From CALAEC01 sp050692915 (GTDB lineage Bacteria > Actinomycetota > UBA4738 > CALAEC01): a stretch of 60,791 nucleotides of DNA. The position numbers and the translations under genes were made by a program. Where the stretch lies: assembly GCA_050692915.1 (NCBI GenBank), contig JBOGVU010000008.1:1-60791 (forward strand). The letters run 5' to 3'. Positions 48,754 through 56,888 of this stretch are shown piece after piece (within the stretch, counting starts at the first letter, position 1; each line of letters opens with the position of its first letter). The notes under the pieces are model-generated. The model was not told the origin of the DNA. It saw only the letters and a list, made by a program, of their open reading frames with translations, and did no database searches.

Positions 48754-49591
48754 CGGCGAATCCCGTCTCCATGCGCTTGAACAGGTAGTAGCCGAGGCTC
48801 AGCATGACCAGGGCCGAGACGGCCGCGGGCAGGACCAGGCCCCAGTCGGGGGCAAGGCCGTACAGGACGGCTCGCCGGTAGCCGTCGATGACCGCCCCCA
48901 GCGGATTGAGCGTCACGTAGAGCGGCTGGAGCGAGACGGGCACGGCATCGAGCCCGTAGGCGACCGGCGTGGCGAACAGACCGAGCTGGAGGATGATCGG
49001 AAGTGCGTGTCGGAGGTCACGGAGGTAGACCACGATCGCGGAGACGATGAGGGCCACCGCCAGGCTGAACACTACCTGGATAACCAGGAGCACCGGCACC
49101 CAGTACGACGTCACCTTGGGAAGGAACCCGTAGACGATCAGGAGCGCTCCGAACGGAACCAGGGCAACCAGCATGTCGAAGCCCGCGACCATGACGCTGG
49201 CCAGGGGGAAGACCTCTCGAGGGCAATACACCCTGTTGAGGAGGGGGATGTTCTGCACCAGGCTCTGCCCACCCACGCTGACCGAGGTCGAGAAGAAGGT
49301 CCAGGGGAGCAATCCGAGGTACGCGAAGACCTGGTACGGCGCCTCGCCGGTATCGATGTTGGCCACTCGCCGGATGAACACGGAGAACACCAGGGTGAGC
49401 GCCAGCGGTGTGATGAAGGCCCAGGCCAGGCCGAGGACCGCCTGCTTGTATCGAACCCGCAACTCTCGCTCCGCCAGCGTCCTGATCAGTTCCCTGGCGT
49501 GGAACAGTTGCCGGACGGCTTCGATCGGCCGGAACGGGCGCCGGAACCGAAGATGAGCAGGAGGCACGGTCTGCGCTTCCGCTGAGCTCAC
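48743..49591 (-). CDS. wzm: Polysaccharide ABC transporter permease (Wzm-type)
   Basis: This 282-residue ABC-2 permease has six membrane segments. It starts with a cytoplasmic region ending ELIRTLAERELRVRYKQAVLGLAWAFITPLAL, typical of the TagG/Wzm family. IRRVANIDTGEAPYQVFAYLGLLPW and LNPLGAVIDGYRRAVL are also characteristic. The GTG at 49591 overlaps the upstream GT2 stop (GTGA). With wzt it forms an exporter for a lipid-linked polysaccharide. Confidence 0.92.
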   Translation of the reverse strand: MSSAEAQTVPPAHLRFRRPFRPIEAVRQLFHARELIRTLAERELRVRYKQAVLGLAWAFITPLALTLVFSVFIRRVANIDTGEAPYQVFAYLGLLPWTFFSTSVSVGGQSLVQNIPLLNRVYCPREVFPLASVMVAGFDMLVALVPFGALLIVYGFLPKVTSYWVPVLLVIQVVFSLAVALIVSAIVVYLRDLRHALPIILQLGLFATPVAYGLDAVPVSLQPLYVTLNPLGAVIDGYRRAVLYGLAPDWGLVLPAAVSALVMLSLGYYLFKRMETGFADVA

Positions 49592-50559
49592 GCCGGCGTC
49601 ACCCTCCTCTCGAGCTCGTCTCGGTCCGGAACTCCCCTCATGCGACGCACGGCGCGACCCAGCGGAGGTGCGAGCCTCGGCCCCAGCAGGCTGGCGACCC
49701 ACCATCCGAGCAGCTTCGGGCGGAGGGGATCGATGAGCACCGCCCGTGAGGTCGCCGCCACGGCACGTCCCCACCGGCCGGCACGGAGGTAGTACATCCC
49801 CGCCGAGGCGGTCAGCTTGGCCCGACGGCGGCGATAGTGGCGGAACGTGTCCCGGTGCTTCCGCAACGTTCGCTCGATCGACAGCGCGCTGCGAAGGGTG
49901 TCCTCGTGGACGCGCGGACCGGCGTGCGTGTGCATCCGGTACGTCGTGACATCGGCCCCCACCAGGGAGGACGCGGGGTTGAGGCGAAGGAAGAGGTCGT
50001 CGTGGTCCCAGGTCCGGATGCCCTCGTCCCAGCCACCGATGGCCCTGATGACATCGACCCGGACCAGCAAGGTGTTCTGGGTCAGGAACGTCCGGCCCTC
50101 CGGCGCACGCTCGAGCGAGTAGTGACGGCCCTTCGGCATGGTCACGGGCAATCGGACGTCCGCCACGCCGCCCGCTTCGTCGACGACTTCGATCGCGGTG
50201 AGGACGGAGATCGGCGGGGGGAGCGTCGAGCGAGCGGCCGCCTCGAGCGACGTCCGCACCATGTGCGGATACAGCTCATCGTCGTCGTCGAGGAAGGTGA
50301 TCCACTCCCCCCGAGCGTTGGCCAGCCCGAGGTTCCGCGCGGCGTTCCCCCCCTTGGACTCATCCAAACGGACGACCCGGAGTCGCTCATCCGAGACGGA
50401 CGGCCGGTAGGGCGGCGTCGAGCCGTCGTCGGCCACGACTACCTCGATGCCCTGTTGGTCTTGGGCGAGCGCGCTGCGCACCGCCCTGTCGACCAGGTGG
50501 GGCCGATCGTGCGTGGGGATCACGATGGTGACCTGCGGCCGAGCGTCATTCTCGATCAT
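49588..50559 (-). CDS. Glycosyltransferase family 2
   Basis: This 323-residue GT-A enzyme contains VTIVIPTHDRPHLVDRAV, VVVADDGSTPP, NLGLANARGEWITFLDDDDEL and the later GGWDEGIRTWDHDDLFLRL with the acceptor-side acidic residues. It makes 4-bp overlaps with the sulfotransferase upstream and the ABC permease downstream. The donor and acceptor are unknown. Confidence 0.92.
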   Translation of the reverse strand: MIENDARPQVTIVIPTHDRPHLVDRAVRSALAQDQQGIEVVVADDGSTPPYRPSVSDERLRVVRLDESKGGNAARNLGLANARGEWITFLDDDDELYPHMVRTSLEAAARSTLPPPISVLTAIEVVDEAGGVADVRLPVTMPKGRHYSLERAPEGRTFLTQNTLLVRVDVIRAIGGWDEGIRTWDHDDLFLRLNPASSLVGADVTTYRMHTHAGPRVHEDTLRSALSIERTLRKHRDTFRHYRRRRAKLTASAGMYYLRAGRWGRAVAATSRAVLIDPLRPKLLGWWVASLLGPRLAPPLGRAVRRMRGVPDRDELERRVTPA

Positions 50560-51416
50560 GCGCTCCGCCCATAATCGGGGCGATCCCAGAGAGGCTCGGA
50601 CCTCCCGAGGCCCTCCGCGAACCGCCGTTCGTCCAGCCAGATCGGTAGGAGCAGGGCTTCCGGGATCCTCACGAAGGAACCGCGGAGCATCTCGTCGTAT
50701 CGGGAAGATCGTCGGAGCAGGAGGCGCTTCCCCAGGTCACGCAACGGCTTCGGCACGCTGCCCAACCTTCGCCCGAGGCCGGTTTCCCAAAGCCTCAGCA
50801 TCGGCCTGGTGAACCCCGCCTTCTCGCTGGTGACGTTATGGGATTCCTGGGGGCGGGGGCGGTGCGACAGCCCGAGGTGCGCCAACACGTCGTCCCACGC
50901 GGATCCGGTGATGAGATCCTCGAGCCGCGCGACCAGAACCTGCTCCCGGGGGAACCGGTCGAGGTAGGGGGCCAGGGCCCGGTGGTAGAGGCTCGACCTC
51001 AGATAGGGATTCTCCGGATCCTCCAGCGCCTCGACCAGCGGCCGCCGTTCGCGGGACCGTTGAACCTCGTGCCGATAGTGCGACCGGATACGCTCCACAG
51101 GGTCGCGCACCAGGAAGATCAGTCGGGCCCTCGGAACGATCCGGGCCATCCGCTCGGCGGCGATCGGCGAGAGCCGGGGGTCCGTGTAGCTGGCCGAGGC
51201 CTCTCCGGTGAGCGCGTCGGCATCGGCCTCCGCGAAGAGCGACGCGTACCAGTCCAGGCCACGGCTCCATCGATCCTCGCGCGAGAAGAAGTGGGGCTCT
51301 TTGACCTCAGGGAGACGGACCTCGGGCTGTGCTCCAAGCCACCGGAACAGGGAGGTCGTCCCGCATTTCATGGCCCCGATGATCAGGAAGTCCGGCAACC
51401 GGTATCCGGTGCTCAT
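50556..51416 (-). CDS. Sulfotransferase, heparan-sulfate-type
   Basis: This 286-residue PAPS-dependent sulfotransferase resembles the NDST/HS3ST group. It has the 5' loop DFLIIGAMKCGTTSLFRWLGAQPEV, KEPHFFSRE, and the 3' segment LIFLVRDPVERIRSHYRHEVQR with the conserved Arg-Ser pair. The family acts on glucosamine amines or hydroxyls. It overlaps both neighbours by 4 bp. It is the third sulfotransferase of the locus and the closest to the eukaryotic heparan type. Confidence 0.92.
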   Translation of the reverse strand: MSTGYRLPDFLIIGAMKCGTTSLFRWLGAQPEVRLPEVKEPHFFSREDRWSRGLDWYASLFAEADADALTGEASASYTDPRLSPIAAERMARIVPRARLIFLVRDPVERIRSHYRHEVQRSRERRPLVEALEDPENPYLRSSLYHRALAPYLDRFPREQVLVARLEDLITGSAWDDVLAHLGLSHRPRPQESHNVTSEKAGFTRPMLRLWETGLGRRLGSVPKPLRDLGKRLLLRRSSRYDEMLRGSFVRIPEALLLPIWLDERRFAEGLGRSEPLWDRPDYGRSA

Positions 51417-52552
51417 GAGATCGACATCTCCCGTGGCGTGGTCATGACCGATTCGTAGATGGCCTCGATCCTCCTGGTGGCGGCCTCGATGTCGAACGCC
51501 GCGGCTCGAGCCATGGCCGCCTCCGACATCGTCCGCCGGATTTCGGGGTCACCGGCCAGCGTGGCGATGGCATCGGCCAGCTCATCGGGGCGCCCGGGCG
51601 AGACCAGCAGCCCCTCGGACCCCGGGGTGATCATCTCGGGCGTCCCCCCGACCCCGGTGGCCACCACGGGGAGCCCGAGATTCATGGCCTCCATGACCGT
51701 GACCGGAAGGCCCTCGTACCACGAAGCCAGCACGAAGACGTCGAAGGCCGTCATGAGGCGGACGGCGTCGGGGCGGAACCCCATCAGGCGGAACCGATCC
51801 CCGAGGGCCAGCCGCTCGTGGACCCCCCGGATGGCTGCCTCCTCCGGCCCCCGGCCGATCCCCACGAACCGAACGGGCACGTTTCGGTCGATCACCCTGC
51901 GAGCCGCCTCGAGGAGCACGGGGTAGCCCTTCTGCTTGGTGAGATGGGCCACGGTCCCCACCAGGACGTCGTTCGGCCCCACGCCGAGCTCCCGTCGCGC
52001 CTCGGCTCGGTGCCTGCGCTCCTCGCGGATCCGCTCGGGGGACACGCCGTGAAGCACCACCTCCACACGCTCCCGAAACGTCGGGTGAACGGACGCCCGA
52101 ACAGTCCTGGAGACCGCGACGGTCGCGTCGTTCAGCCGGTAGGTCAGCCGGTTGAGCACTCGGGTGGGCGTCCGGTATCCCCACCACGGCAGGTGCTCCG
52201 TGTACACCAGGCGGGGCCGCTCCCGGCGTGGCATCGTCCTCAGCGCCGGCCGGGCGAACCCGGCCACGTACGGCGAATGGACGTGCACGACGTCGTATCC
52301 TCGTTCACGCACCAGGCGGCGCAGCCGGGACACCCAGCGGAGGTCCCATTCCTGGCCTCCGTCCAGACAATGCACCGGGACGCCGTCGGCCTCGAACTGC
52401 TCCACGAGCCCGTCCTTCCACGGCAGCAGGTAGGCGGCCTCGTACCGGAATGCATCCCGGTCTCGGAACTCCCCCATGAGTGACAGGAGGCGCTCGGCGC
52501 CACCCAGGCTGAGACCCTTGATCAGCCAGAGAACGCGAACGGGGCGAGGCAT
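51413..52552 (-). CDS. Glycosyltransferase family 4
   Basis: This 379-residue GT-B enzyme has RVLWLIKGLSLGGAERLL, VVHVHSPYVAGFARPAL, VEVVLHGVSPERI, VGTVAHLTKQKGYPVLLEAA and LASWYEGLPVTVMEAMNLGLPV with the donor-binding Glu pair. ATG 52552 lies two bases after the stop of the upstream nucleotidyltransferase. The end overlaps the downstream sulfotransferase by ATGA. Donor unknown. Confidence 0.92.
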   Translation of the reverse strand: MPRPVRVLWLIKGLSLGGAERLLSLMGEFRDRDAFRYEAAYLLPWKDGLVEQFEADGVPVHCLDGGQEWDLRWVSRLRRLVRERGYDVVHVHSPYVAGFARPALRTMPRRERPRLVYTEHLPWWGYRTPTRVLNRLTYRLNDATVAVSRTVRASVHPTFRERVEVVLHGVSPERIREERRHRAEARRELGVGPNDVLVGTVAHLTKQKGYPVLLEAARRVIDRNVPVRFVGIGRGPEEAAIRGVHERLALGDRFRLMGFRPDAVRLMTAFDVFVLASWYEGLPVTVMEAMNLGLPVVATGVGGTPEMITPGSEGLLVSPGRPDELADAIATLAGDPEIRRTMSEAAMARAAAFDIEAATRRIEAIYESVMTTPREMSIS

Positions 52553-52554
52553 GG

Positions 52555-53676
52555 CTACGACTCCCGACGCGCTGCCATCCGCCGGGCGGCGGTCATCCAC
52601 CGGCGCACGTAGGACGGCTTCCGGGTCCCGTCGCGCTGACGGAGGAAGTCCCTCTTGGGGAATAGCAGCGCCCGAACGTACGCTGCCTTCGGAGTCACGC
52701 CCGGGATGGCCCGCAGGGTGGACACCGCGGTCCCCCCTCGGGTTCGCTGCCCCGTGACGTACGCATCGAGCGCCCGGCGCTCGCTCCGACGTGAGGACAA
52801 CGCCATGACTCTCTCGGCCCCCGCGGGCATCGGCACGCGGAAGAGCTCGGTGGCCGTGGTCAGGGCGTGCTGAACAACGACCTGGAGGCGCCAGCGCTCG
52901 GCCAGCGTGGCCAGGGCATCCCAATCGACGCCGGCCATCAGGGCGATCTGCGTGACATCTCGAACGGTCCACAGGAACGGAACCCGCCAACCCAGCGACG
53001 CGTGCACACAGGCGTGGAGCATGAGGCAGGTGTCGTCCAGGCGTTCGAACATCCGGCCCCCCAACGGCAGAGGCGCCGTGTGCTCGAACACCTCGTCCGG
53101 CCGGATCCACAGGCCGAACGGTCCCACCACCAGCGTGCGATGGAGGTCCACCTCGATCCCGGATGGGCCCCTGTGGACCGCGGCCTTCCCGAACCGCTCG
53201 TCGAACCCCGGACGGGGCTCCGGCAGCCGACGACGCCGGCCGGATCGCTCCAATGCCTCGCAGGCACGCCGCCAGTCCGACGTCCGGACCAGGAGATCGA
53301 GGTCACCGAAGGGCCGCCACGAGGGGTCGGGGTACACCGAGTGGGCCACCGCGGGACCCTTCAGCACGATGAAGTCCACGCCCGCCTCCCGAAGGACCGC
53401 GCCGACCAGGAGAAGCTCTCGTTCGATAGTCAGGGCCGTCGCCATCGCCTCCCCATGGCGCTTGGTCAGGTCCTCCACCTGTTCGATCGTGAGACGAAGG
53501 GCGCCTGCTTCCACGGCGGCCAGCGCCAGGCCGGTCAGCCGATGCACCTCCAGCGAGGCGAGGAAGCCGGACCAGTCGTCTCCTGGAGCGGCGCCCACGT
53601 CACGCGGCTCCCCCATCCCGAACGAGGCCACGTCCGCCGGGGTGGCGGTCCGGACCGCCAGGCTAGTCATCGCCAT
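52555..53676 (-). CDS. Nucleotidyltransferase-fold protein (NTP_transf_5-like)
   Basis: This roughly 373-residue protein has the nucleotidyltransferase-fold segment VDFIVLKGPAVAHSVYPDPSWRPFGDLDLLVR, where GDLDLLV supplies the first acidic pair, and SGIEVDLHRTLV the third Asp. A helical C-terminal half with LMLHACVHASLGWRVPFLW follows. Proteins of this uncharacterised family often lie next to PqqD-like and HprK-like genes in polysaccharide loci, as here. The reaction is unknown; nucleotidyl transfer is a family inference. ATG 53676 overlaps the pqqD-like stop by about 14 bp; ATG 53670 is also possible. Confidence 0.8.
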   Translation of the reverse strand: MAMTSLAVRTATPADVASFGMGEPRDVGAAPGDDWSGFLASLEVHRLTGLALAAVEAGALRLTIEQVEDLTKRHGEAMATALTIERELLLVGAVLREAGVDFIVLKGPAVAHSVYPDPSWRPFGDLDLLVRTSDWRRACEALERSGRRRRLPEPRPGFDERFGKAAVHRGPSGIEVDLHRTLVVGPFGLWIRPDEVFEHTAPLPLGGRMFERLDDTCLMLHACVHASLGWRVPFLWTVRDVTQIALMAGVDWDALATLAERWRLQVVVQHALTTATELFRVPMPAGAERVMALSSRRSERRALDAYVTGQRTRGGTAVSTLRAIPGVTPKAAYVRALLFPKRDFLRQRDGTRKPSYVRRWMTAARRMAARRES

Positions 53677-53947
53677 CGGCGACGCGTTCCACCCATCCCC
53701 TGGCCTCGAGATCACGGAGCAGCGACTCAACATCGGTCGAGATAACGCCAGACTCGACCGCGTAGATCTCGGCCAGCGCATCGAGGAGAGACTCGAGCGT
53801 GCGAGGGGTTTCCAAGAGCTCCCACACCGATCGCGCGGTCCCGGAGAGCAGGTCGATGCCTTCGCGACGCTGCGAGGCCAGCAGCACGTCCTTGTCGACC
53901 CTTCGGATCAGGGAACTCGGCGACTGATAGAACAACACGTCGGTCAC
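53663..53947 (-). CDS. PqqD-like protein, first copy
   Basis: This 94-residue protein has the PqqD winged-helix pattern: VLFYQSPSSLIRRVDKDVLLAS, the hallmark LSGTARSVWELL, then TLESLLDALAEIY and VESLLRDLEARGWVERV. PqqD domains grip leader peptides for RiPP-modifying enzymes. Here it is embedded in the polysaccharide operon between a nucleotide-sugar dehydrogenase (GTGA overlap) and a nucleotidyltransferase. No RiPP radical-SAM gene is in the window. It pairs in kind with the second PqqD-like gene at 58.9 kb. Confidence 0.82.
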   Translation of the reverse strand: MTDVLFYQSPSSLIRRVDKDVLLASQRREGIDLLSGTARSVWELLETPRTLESLLDALAEIYAVESGVISTDVESLLRDLEARGWVERVADGDD

Positions 53948-55251
53948 AGCGTCACCACGTTGTCCCGCCTCGACGGCCCATAGGCGTTGCGGGCGTCGAA
54001 GATGAGCCCGGCGTGATCGGCCAGCCACTCGAGATCGAACACGGAGTGGGGTGTCAGCATGGCGACGCAATCGGCGCGCTCCACGACCCGCTGCCTGAGA
54101 TCCACGCGCTCTATCGGCCGACCATTGAGGACGACAGACTCGACATGAGGATCGCAGAAGGACACGTCTGCCCCGCGGCGAGCGAGGTGTCTCATCACAT
54201 CGATAGCCGGGGACTCCCTTGAGTCTCCCACGTCCGGCTTGTAGGCCACGCCGAGGACGAGGACCCGGGAGCCCTTCACGGCCTTCCCGGCGTCGTTCAG
54301 AACGTCGGCGATCCGAGACGCCGTGTACGCGGGCATCCCGTCGTTGATCTCCTGGGCCTGCTCGAGGGTCCGGAACCGATAGCCCGCGTCCTTCCGGACC
54401 TGCCAGGCGAGGTAGGCCGGATCCACGGGGATGCAGTTGCCGCCCACCCCCGGGCCGGGGTGGAAGGTCATGAACCCGAACGGCTTCGACGAGGCGGCGT
54501 CGAGGACCTCCCACGTATCGATCCCCATCTCGTTGCAGATCATCGCCAGCTCGTTGACCAGGGAGATGTTGACGTGGCGGAACGTGTTCTCGAGGAGCTT
54601 GGCCAGCTCCGCTGCTCGGCAAGAGCCGACGGTGACAACCTTGTCCACCAGCTGCCCGTAGAAGAGCGTGGCGATCCCGGCGCCCTCGGGGGTCAGCGCG
54701 CCCACCACCCTGGGGATCGACTGGAAGGCGAACTCCTGGTTCCCCGGGTCGATGCGCTCAGGAGAGTAGGCGAGCAGGAAGTCCGGTCCGGCCCGAAGGC
54801 CACCCGACTCCAGGATCTCCCGGACCGGGCCCTCGGTGCAGCCGGGGTAGGTCGAGGACTCGAGGATGACGATCCGGCCCGGCTCGAGCCGGTCCACCAC
54901 GTCCTGACAGGCTCGCTCGACGTGGGAGAGGTCGGGAGTCCGATCGCGCACCGGCGTGGCCACGCAGATGGCGATCACCTCACATTCGGAGAGAACGTCC
55001 GGATCGCTCGTGAAGCTCATCCGTCCGGAGGCGATCCCAGAGCGGAACTCCGACTCGCCGACGCCGGGGACCGTCAGGAGGCCATTGGCGAGGTCCTCGA
55101 CCCTCTCCTCGTCGATGTCGATCCCAACGACAGGAAAGCCGGCCTCCGCGGCGGCACACGCCAGGGACAGGCCCACGTATCCCTGCCCGACGATGCCCAC
55201 CCGGGTCGAGCGAGCCAGGATCTTTCGCCGCAGCTGGGCCGTGGTTCTCAC
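53944..55251 (-). CDS. UDP-glucose/UDP-sugar 6-dehydrogenase family
   Basis: This 435-residue enzyme oxidises a nucleotide sugar to a uronic acid in two NAD-dependent steps. It has RVGIVGQGYVGLSLACAAAEAG, ESSTYPGCTEGPVREIL, AELAKLLENTFRHVNISLVNELA and the catalytic Cys in GPGVGGNCIPVDPAYL. The layout fits the UDP-GlcNAc/UDP-glucose dehydrogenase (WecC/VipA) group. The GTG start overlaps the upstream tyrosine-kinase stop. The product, a uronic or aminouronic acid, would provide acidic sugar for a heparan-like backbone. Confidence 0.93.
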   Translation of the reverse strand: MRTTAQLRRKILARSTRVGIVGQGYVGLSLACAAAEAGFPVVGIDIDEERVEDLANGLLTVPGVGESEFRSGIASGRMSFTSDPDVLSECEVIAICVATPVRDRTPDLSHVERACQDVVDRLEPGRIVILESSTYPGCTEGPVREILESGGLRAGPDFLLAYSPERIDPGNQEFAFQSIPRVVGALTPEGAGIATLFYGQLVDKVVTVGSCRAAELAKLLENTFRHVNISLVNELAMICNEMGIDTWEVLDAASSKPFGFMTFHPGPGVGGNCIPVDPAYLAWQVRKDAGYRFRTLEQAQEINDGMPAYTASRIADVLNDAGKAVKGSRVLVLGVAYKPDVGDSRESPAIDVMRHLARRGADVSFCDPHVESVVLNGRPIERVDLRQRVVERADCVAMLTPHSVFDLEWLADHAGLIFDARNAYGPSRRDNVVTL

Positions 55252-56864
55252 AGGCCGTCCTCTCGCCCGAGACCGGCGAAGGACGAGAGCCGGCCCCGCC
55301 GCCCCCGCTCCCGTCCCTTGGCGTTGTAGTAGTCGAAGTAGCCGCGAGGGAGCTCGGAGCGTGCGGTCCCGTTGAGTGCCGTGCCAACCACCGGCGCTCC
55401 GAGGCGTAGGAGGAGCTCGGTGGTGCGTCGCGCCGCCTCGGCCGTGGTCTTCCCGGCCCTGCCGACCACCAGGACGGCGTCCACGAGCGGAAAGAGGTGT
55501 GTGGCATCGGACGCCGCGAGGATGGGGGCCGTGTCGATCATCACGATGTCGGCCACCTCCCGGGCCTCGGCGATGACCTGTCGCATCATCGGCGATGACA
55601 GGAGCTCGCCGGGCTTCTCCGGAACGAAGCCGCTCGGCACCAGGCGCACGTTCGGCAGCGGCGTTCGCCAACGCTGGCCGTTGATGATGCTATGCCCGTC
55701 TCTCTCGACCCGCAGGGCGTCCGTCAGGCCCTTGCTGTTCGGGATCCCGAAGAACCCGTGGATGGTGGGCCGGTGCAGGTCGCACGAGAGGACCAGCACC
55801 TTCTTCCCCACCTCGGCGAACGCCGCCGCGAGGTTGGCGGTCACCGTCGATTTCCCCTCGGCAGGACCCGGACCCGTCACCAGGATCACCTGAGGAGGCG
55901 TTGGCAGGCGACGGACCACCCCGGCCGCCAGGAGGCGGAACGCATCCGCCGCCGGCGACTTCGTATCGGTCTGCACCGCGATCCCCGACCGGAGCTTCCA
56001 CCGACGCACGTACGGGATCTCAGCCAGCACCGGGAGGTCGAAGTGACGCTCGGCCGCTTCCCTGCTGTGGATCCGGGTGTCCACCCGCTCCAAGAGGAAC
56101 ACGATCCCGATCGATGCCAGCAGGCCCAGCACGACCGACAGCAGAAGCCGGGAGGGCCAGCTGCGAACCTGGAAGAAGCCCTGCTCGGGGAGGGGGATCG
56201 GGACAGCGTCCTGGATCTTCGTCAACGCGGGCGTCAGCAAGGTGGGGCCGGTGAGCTGCTGGTACGAGGAATCGAGCGCCGCGTACCGACCGGTCAGCAC
56301 GTCCCGCTGTGCGACCAGCACCTCGTCCCCGGTGGGGTCCGATCCGATCCGGGAGTTCAGGCTGTTGATGTCCTCCTCCAGCTCGTCGAGCTCCTCCTTG
56401 AGCCCCTCGGCCGTCTCCCTGGAGCTGACGCTGGTCCGCTCCGTCATGAACGCCATCAGCTCCTGGGCGAAGGTGTCCGCGAGCAGGGCTGCTTGCTGAG
56501 GATCCGTGGAGGTGGCGGTGATCCGGAGCAGACCCGTCTCGGGATCCCCGTTCGCCCGGACCGTCTGGGTGAGCTCGACAGGATCGCCGGCGAACCCAAC
56601 GGTCTTCGCGACCCGCTCGGGGACGTCCCCCACCAGGGCCAGGGCCGCGATCGTTTGAAGGTTGTACACACCCGACCCCGAGAAGGCGGCGTAGGACGTC
56701 GTCTGGTCGCTGAGGAGGACCGCTTGGGCTTCGTATGTGACGACCGGGGGCCCGGTGGGAACGATCCGTGTGGTGAGCCACCCTGCCACAGCGGCCACCA
56801 GAACCGTCACCGCGACCACCGGCCAGCGGCGGCGTACCGCTCGTAGCAGCTCGGCTGGCTCCAT
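55248..56864 (-). CDS. Wzz-type chain-length regulator fused to BY-kinase
   Basis: This 538-residue membrane protein has an N-terminal Wzz domain between two transmembrane segments (about 14-31 and 238-258), with a predicted coiled coil around residues 145-175. A cytoplasmic BY-kinase/ParA-like domain follows: Walker A VTGPGPAEGKSTVTANLAAAF, a Walker A' segment VLVLSCDLHRPTIHGFF, and Walker B IVMIDTAPIL. The tail ends GYFDYYNAKGRERGRRG, with tyrosines for autophosphorylation. Such proteins set polysaccharide chain length and usually serve Wzy systems. It sits second in the operon. Confidence 0.93.
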   Translation of the reverse strand: MEPAELLRAVRRRWPVVAVTVLVAAVAGWLTTRIVPTGPPVVTYEAQAVLLSDQTTSYAAFSGSGVYNLQTIAALALVGDVPERVAKTVGFAGDPVELTQTVRANGDPETGLLRITATSTDPQQAALLADTFAQELMAFMTERTSVSSRETAEGLKEELDELEEDINSLNSRIGSDPTGDEVLVAQRDVLTGRYAALDSSYQQLTGPTLLTPALTKIQDAVPIPLPEQGFFQVRSWPSRLLLSVVLGLLASIGIVFLLERVDTRIHSREAAERHFDLPVLAEIPYVRRWKLRSGIAVQTDTKSPAADAFRLLAAGVVRRLPTPPQVILVTGPGPAEGKSTVTANLAAAFAEVGKKVLVLSCDLHRPTIHGFFGIPNSKGLTDALRVERDGHSIINGQRWRTPLPNVRLVPSGFVPEKPGELLSSPMMRQVIAEAREVADIVMIDTAPILAASDATHLFPLVDAVLVVGRAGKTTAEAARRTTELLLRLGAPVVGTALNGTARSELPRGYFDYYNAKGRERGRRGRLSSFAGLGREDGL

Positions 56865-56888
56865 ACCCTTCCCGTCTCCTCTCTAGCC

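Noticed and set aside
51413..53110. N-terminal extension of the GT4 gene beyond 52552
   Set aside because: The extra sequence is a shadow of the nucleotidyltransferase-fold gene, whose stop lies just ahead of ATG 52552.
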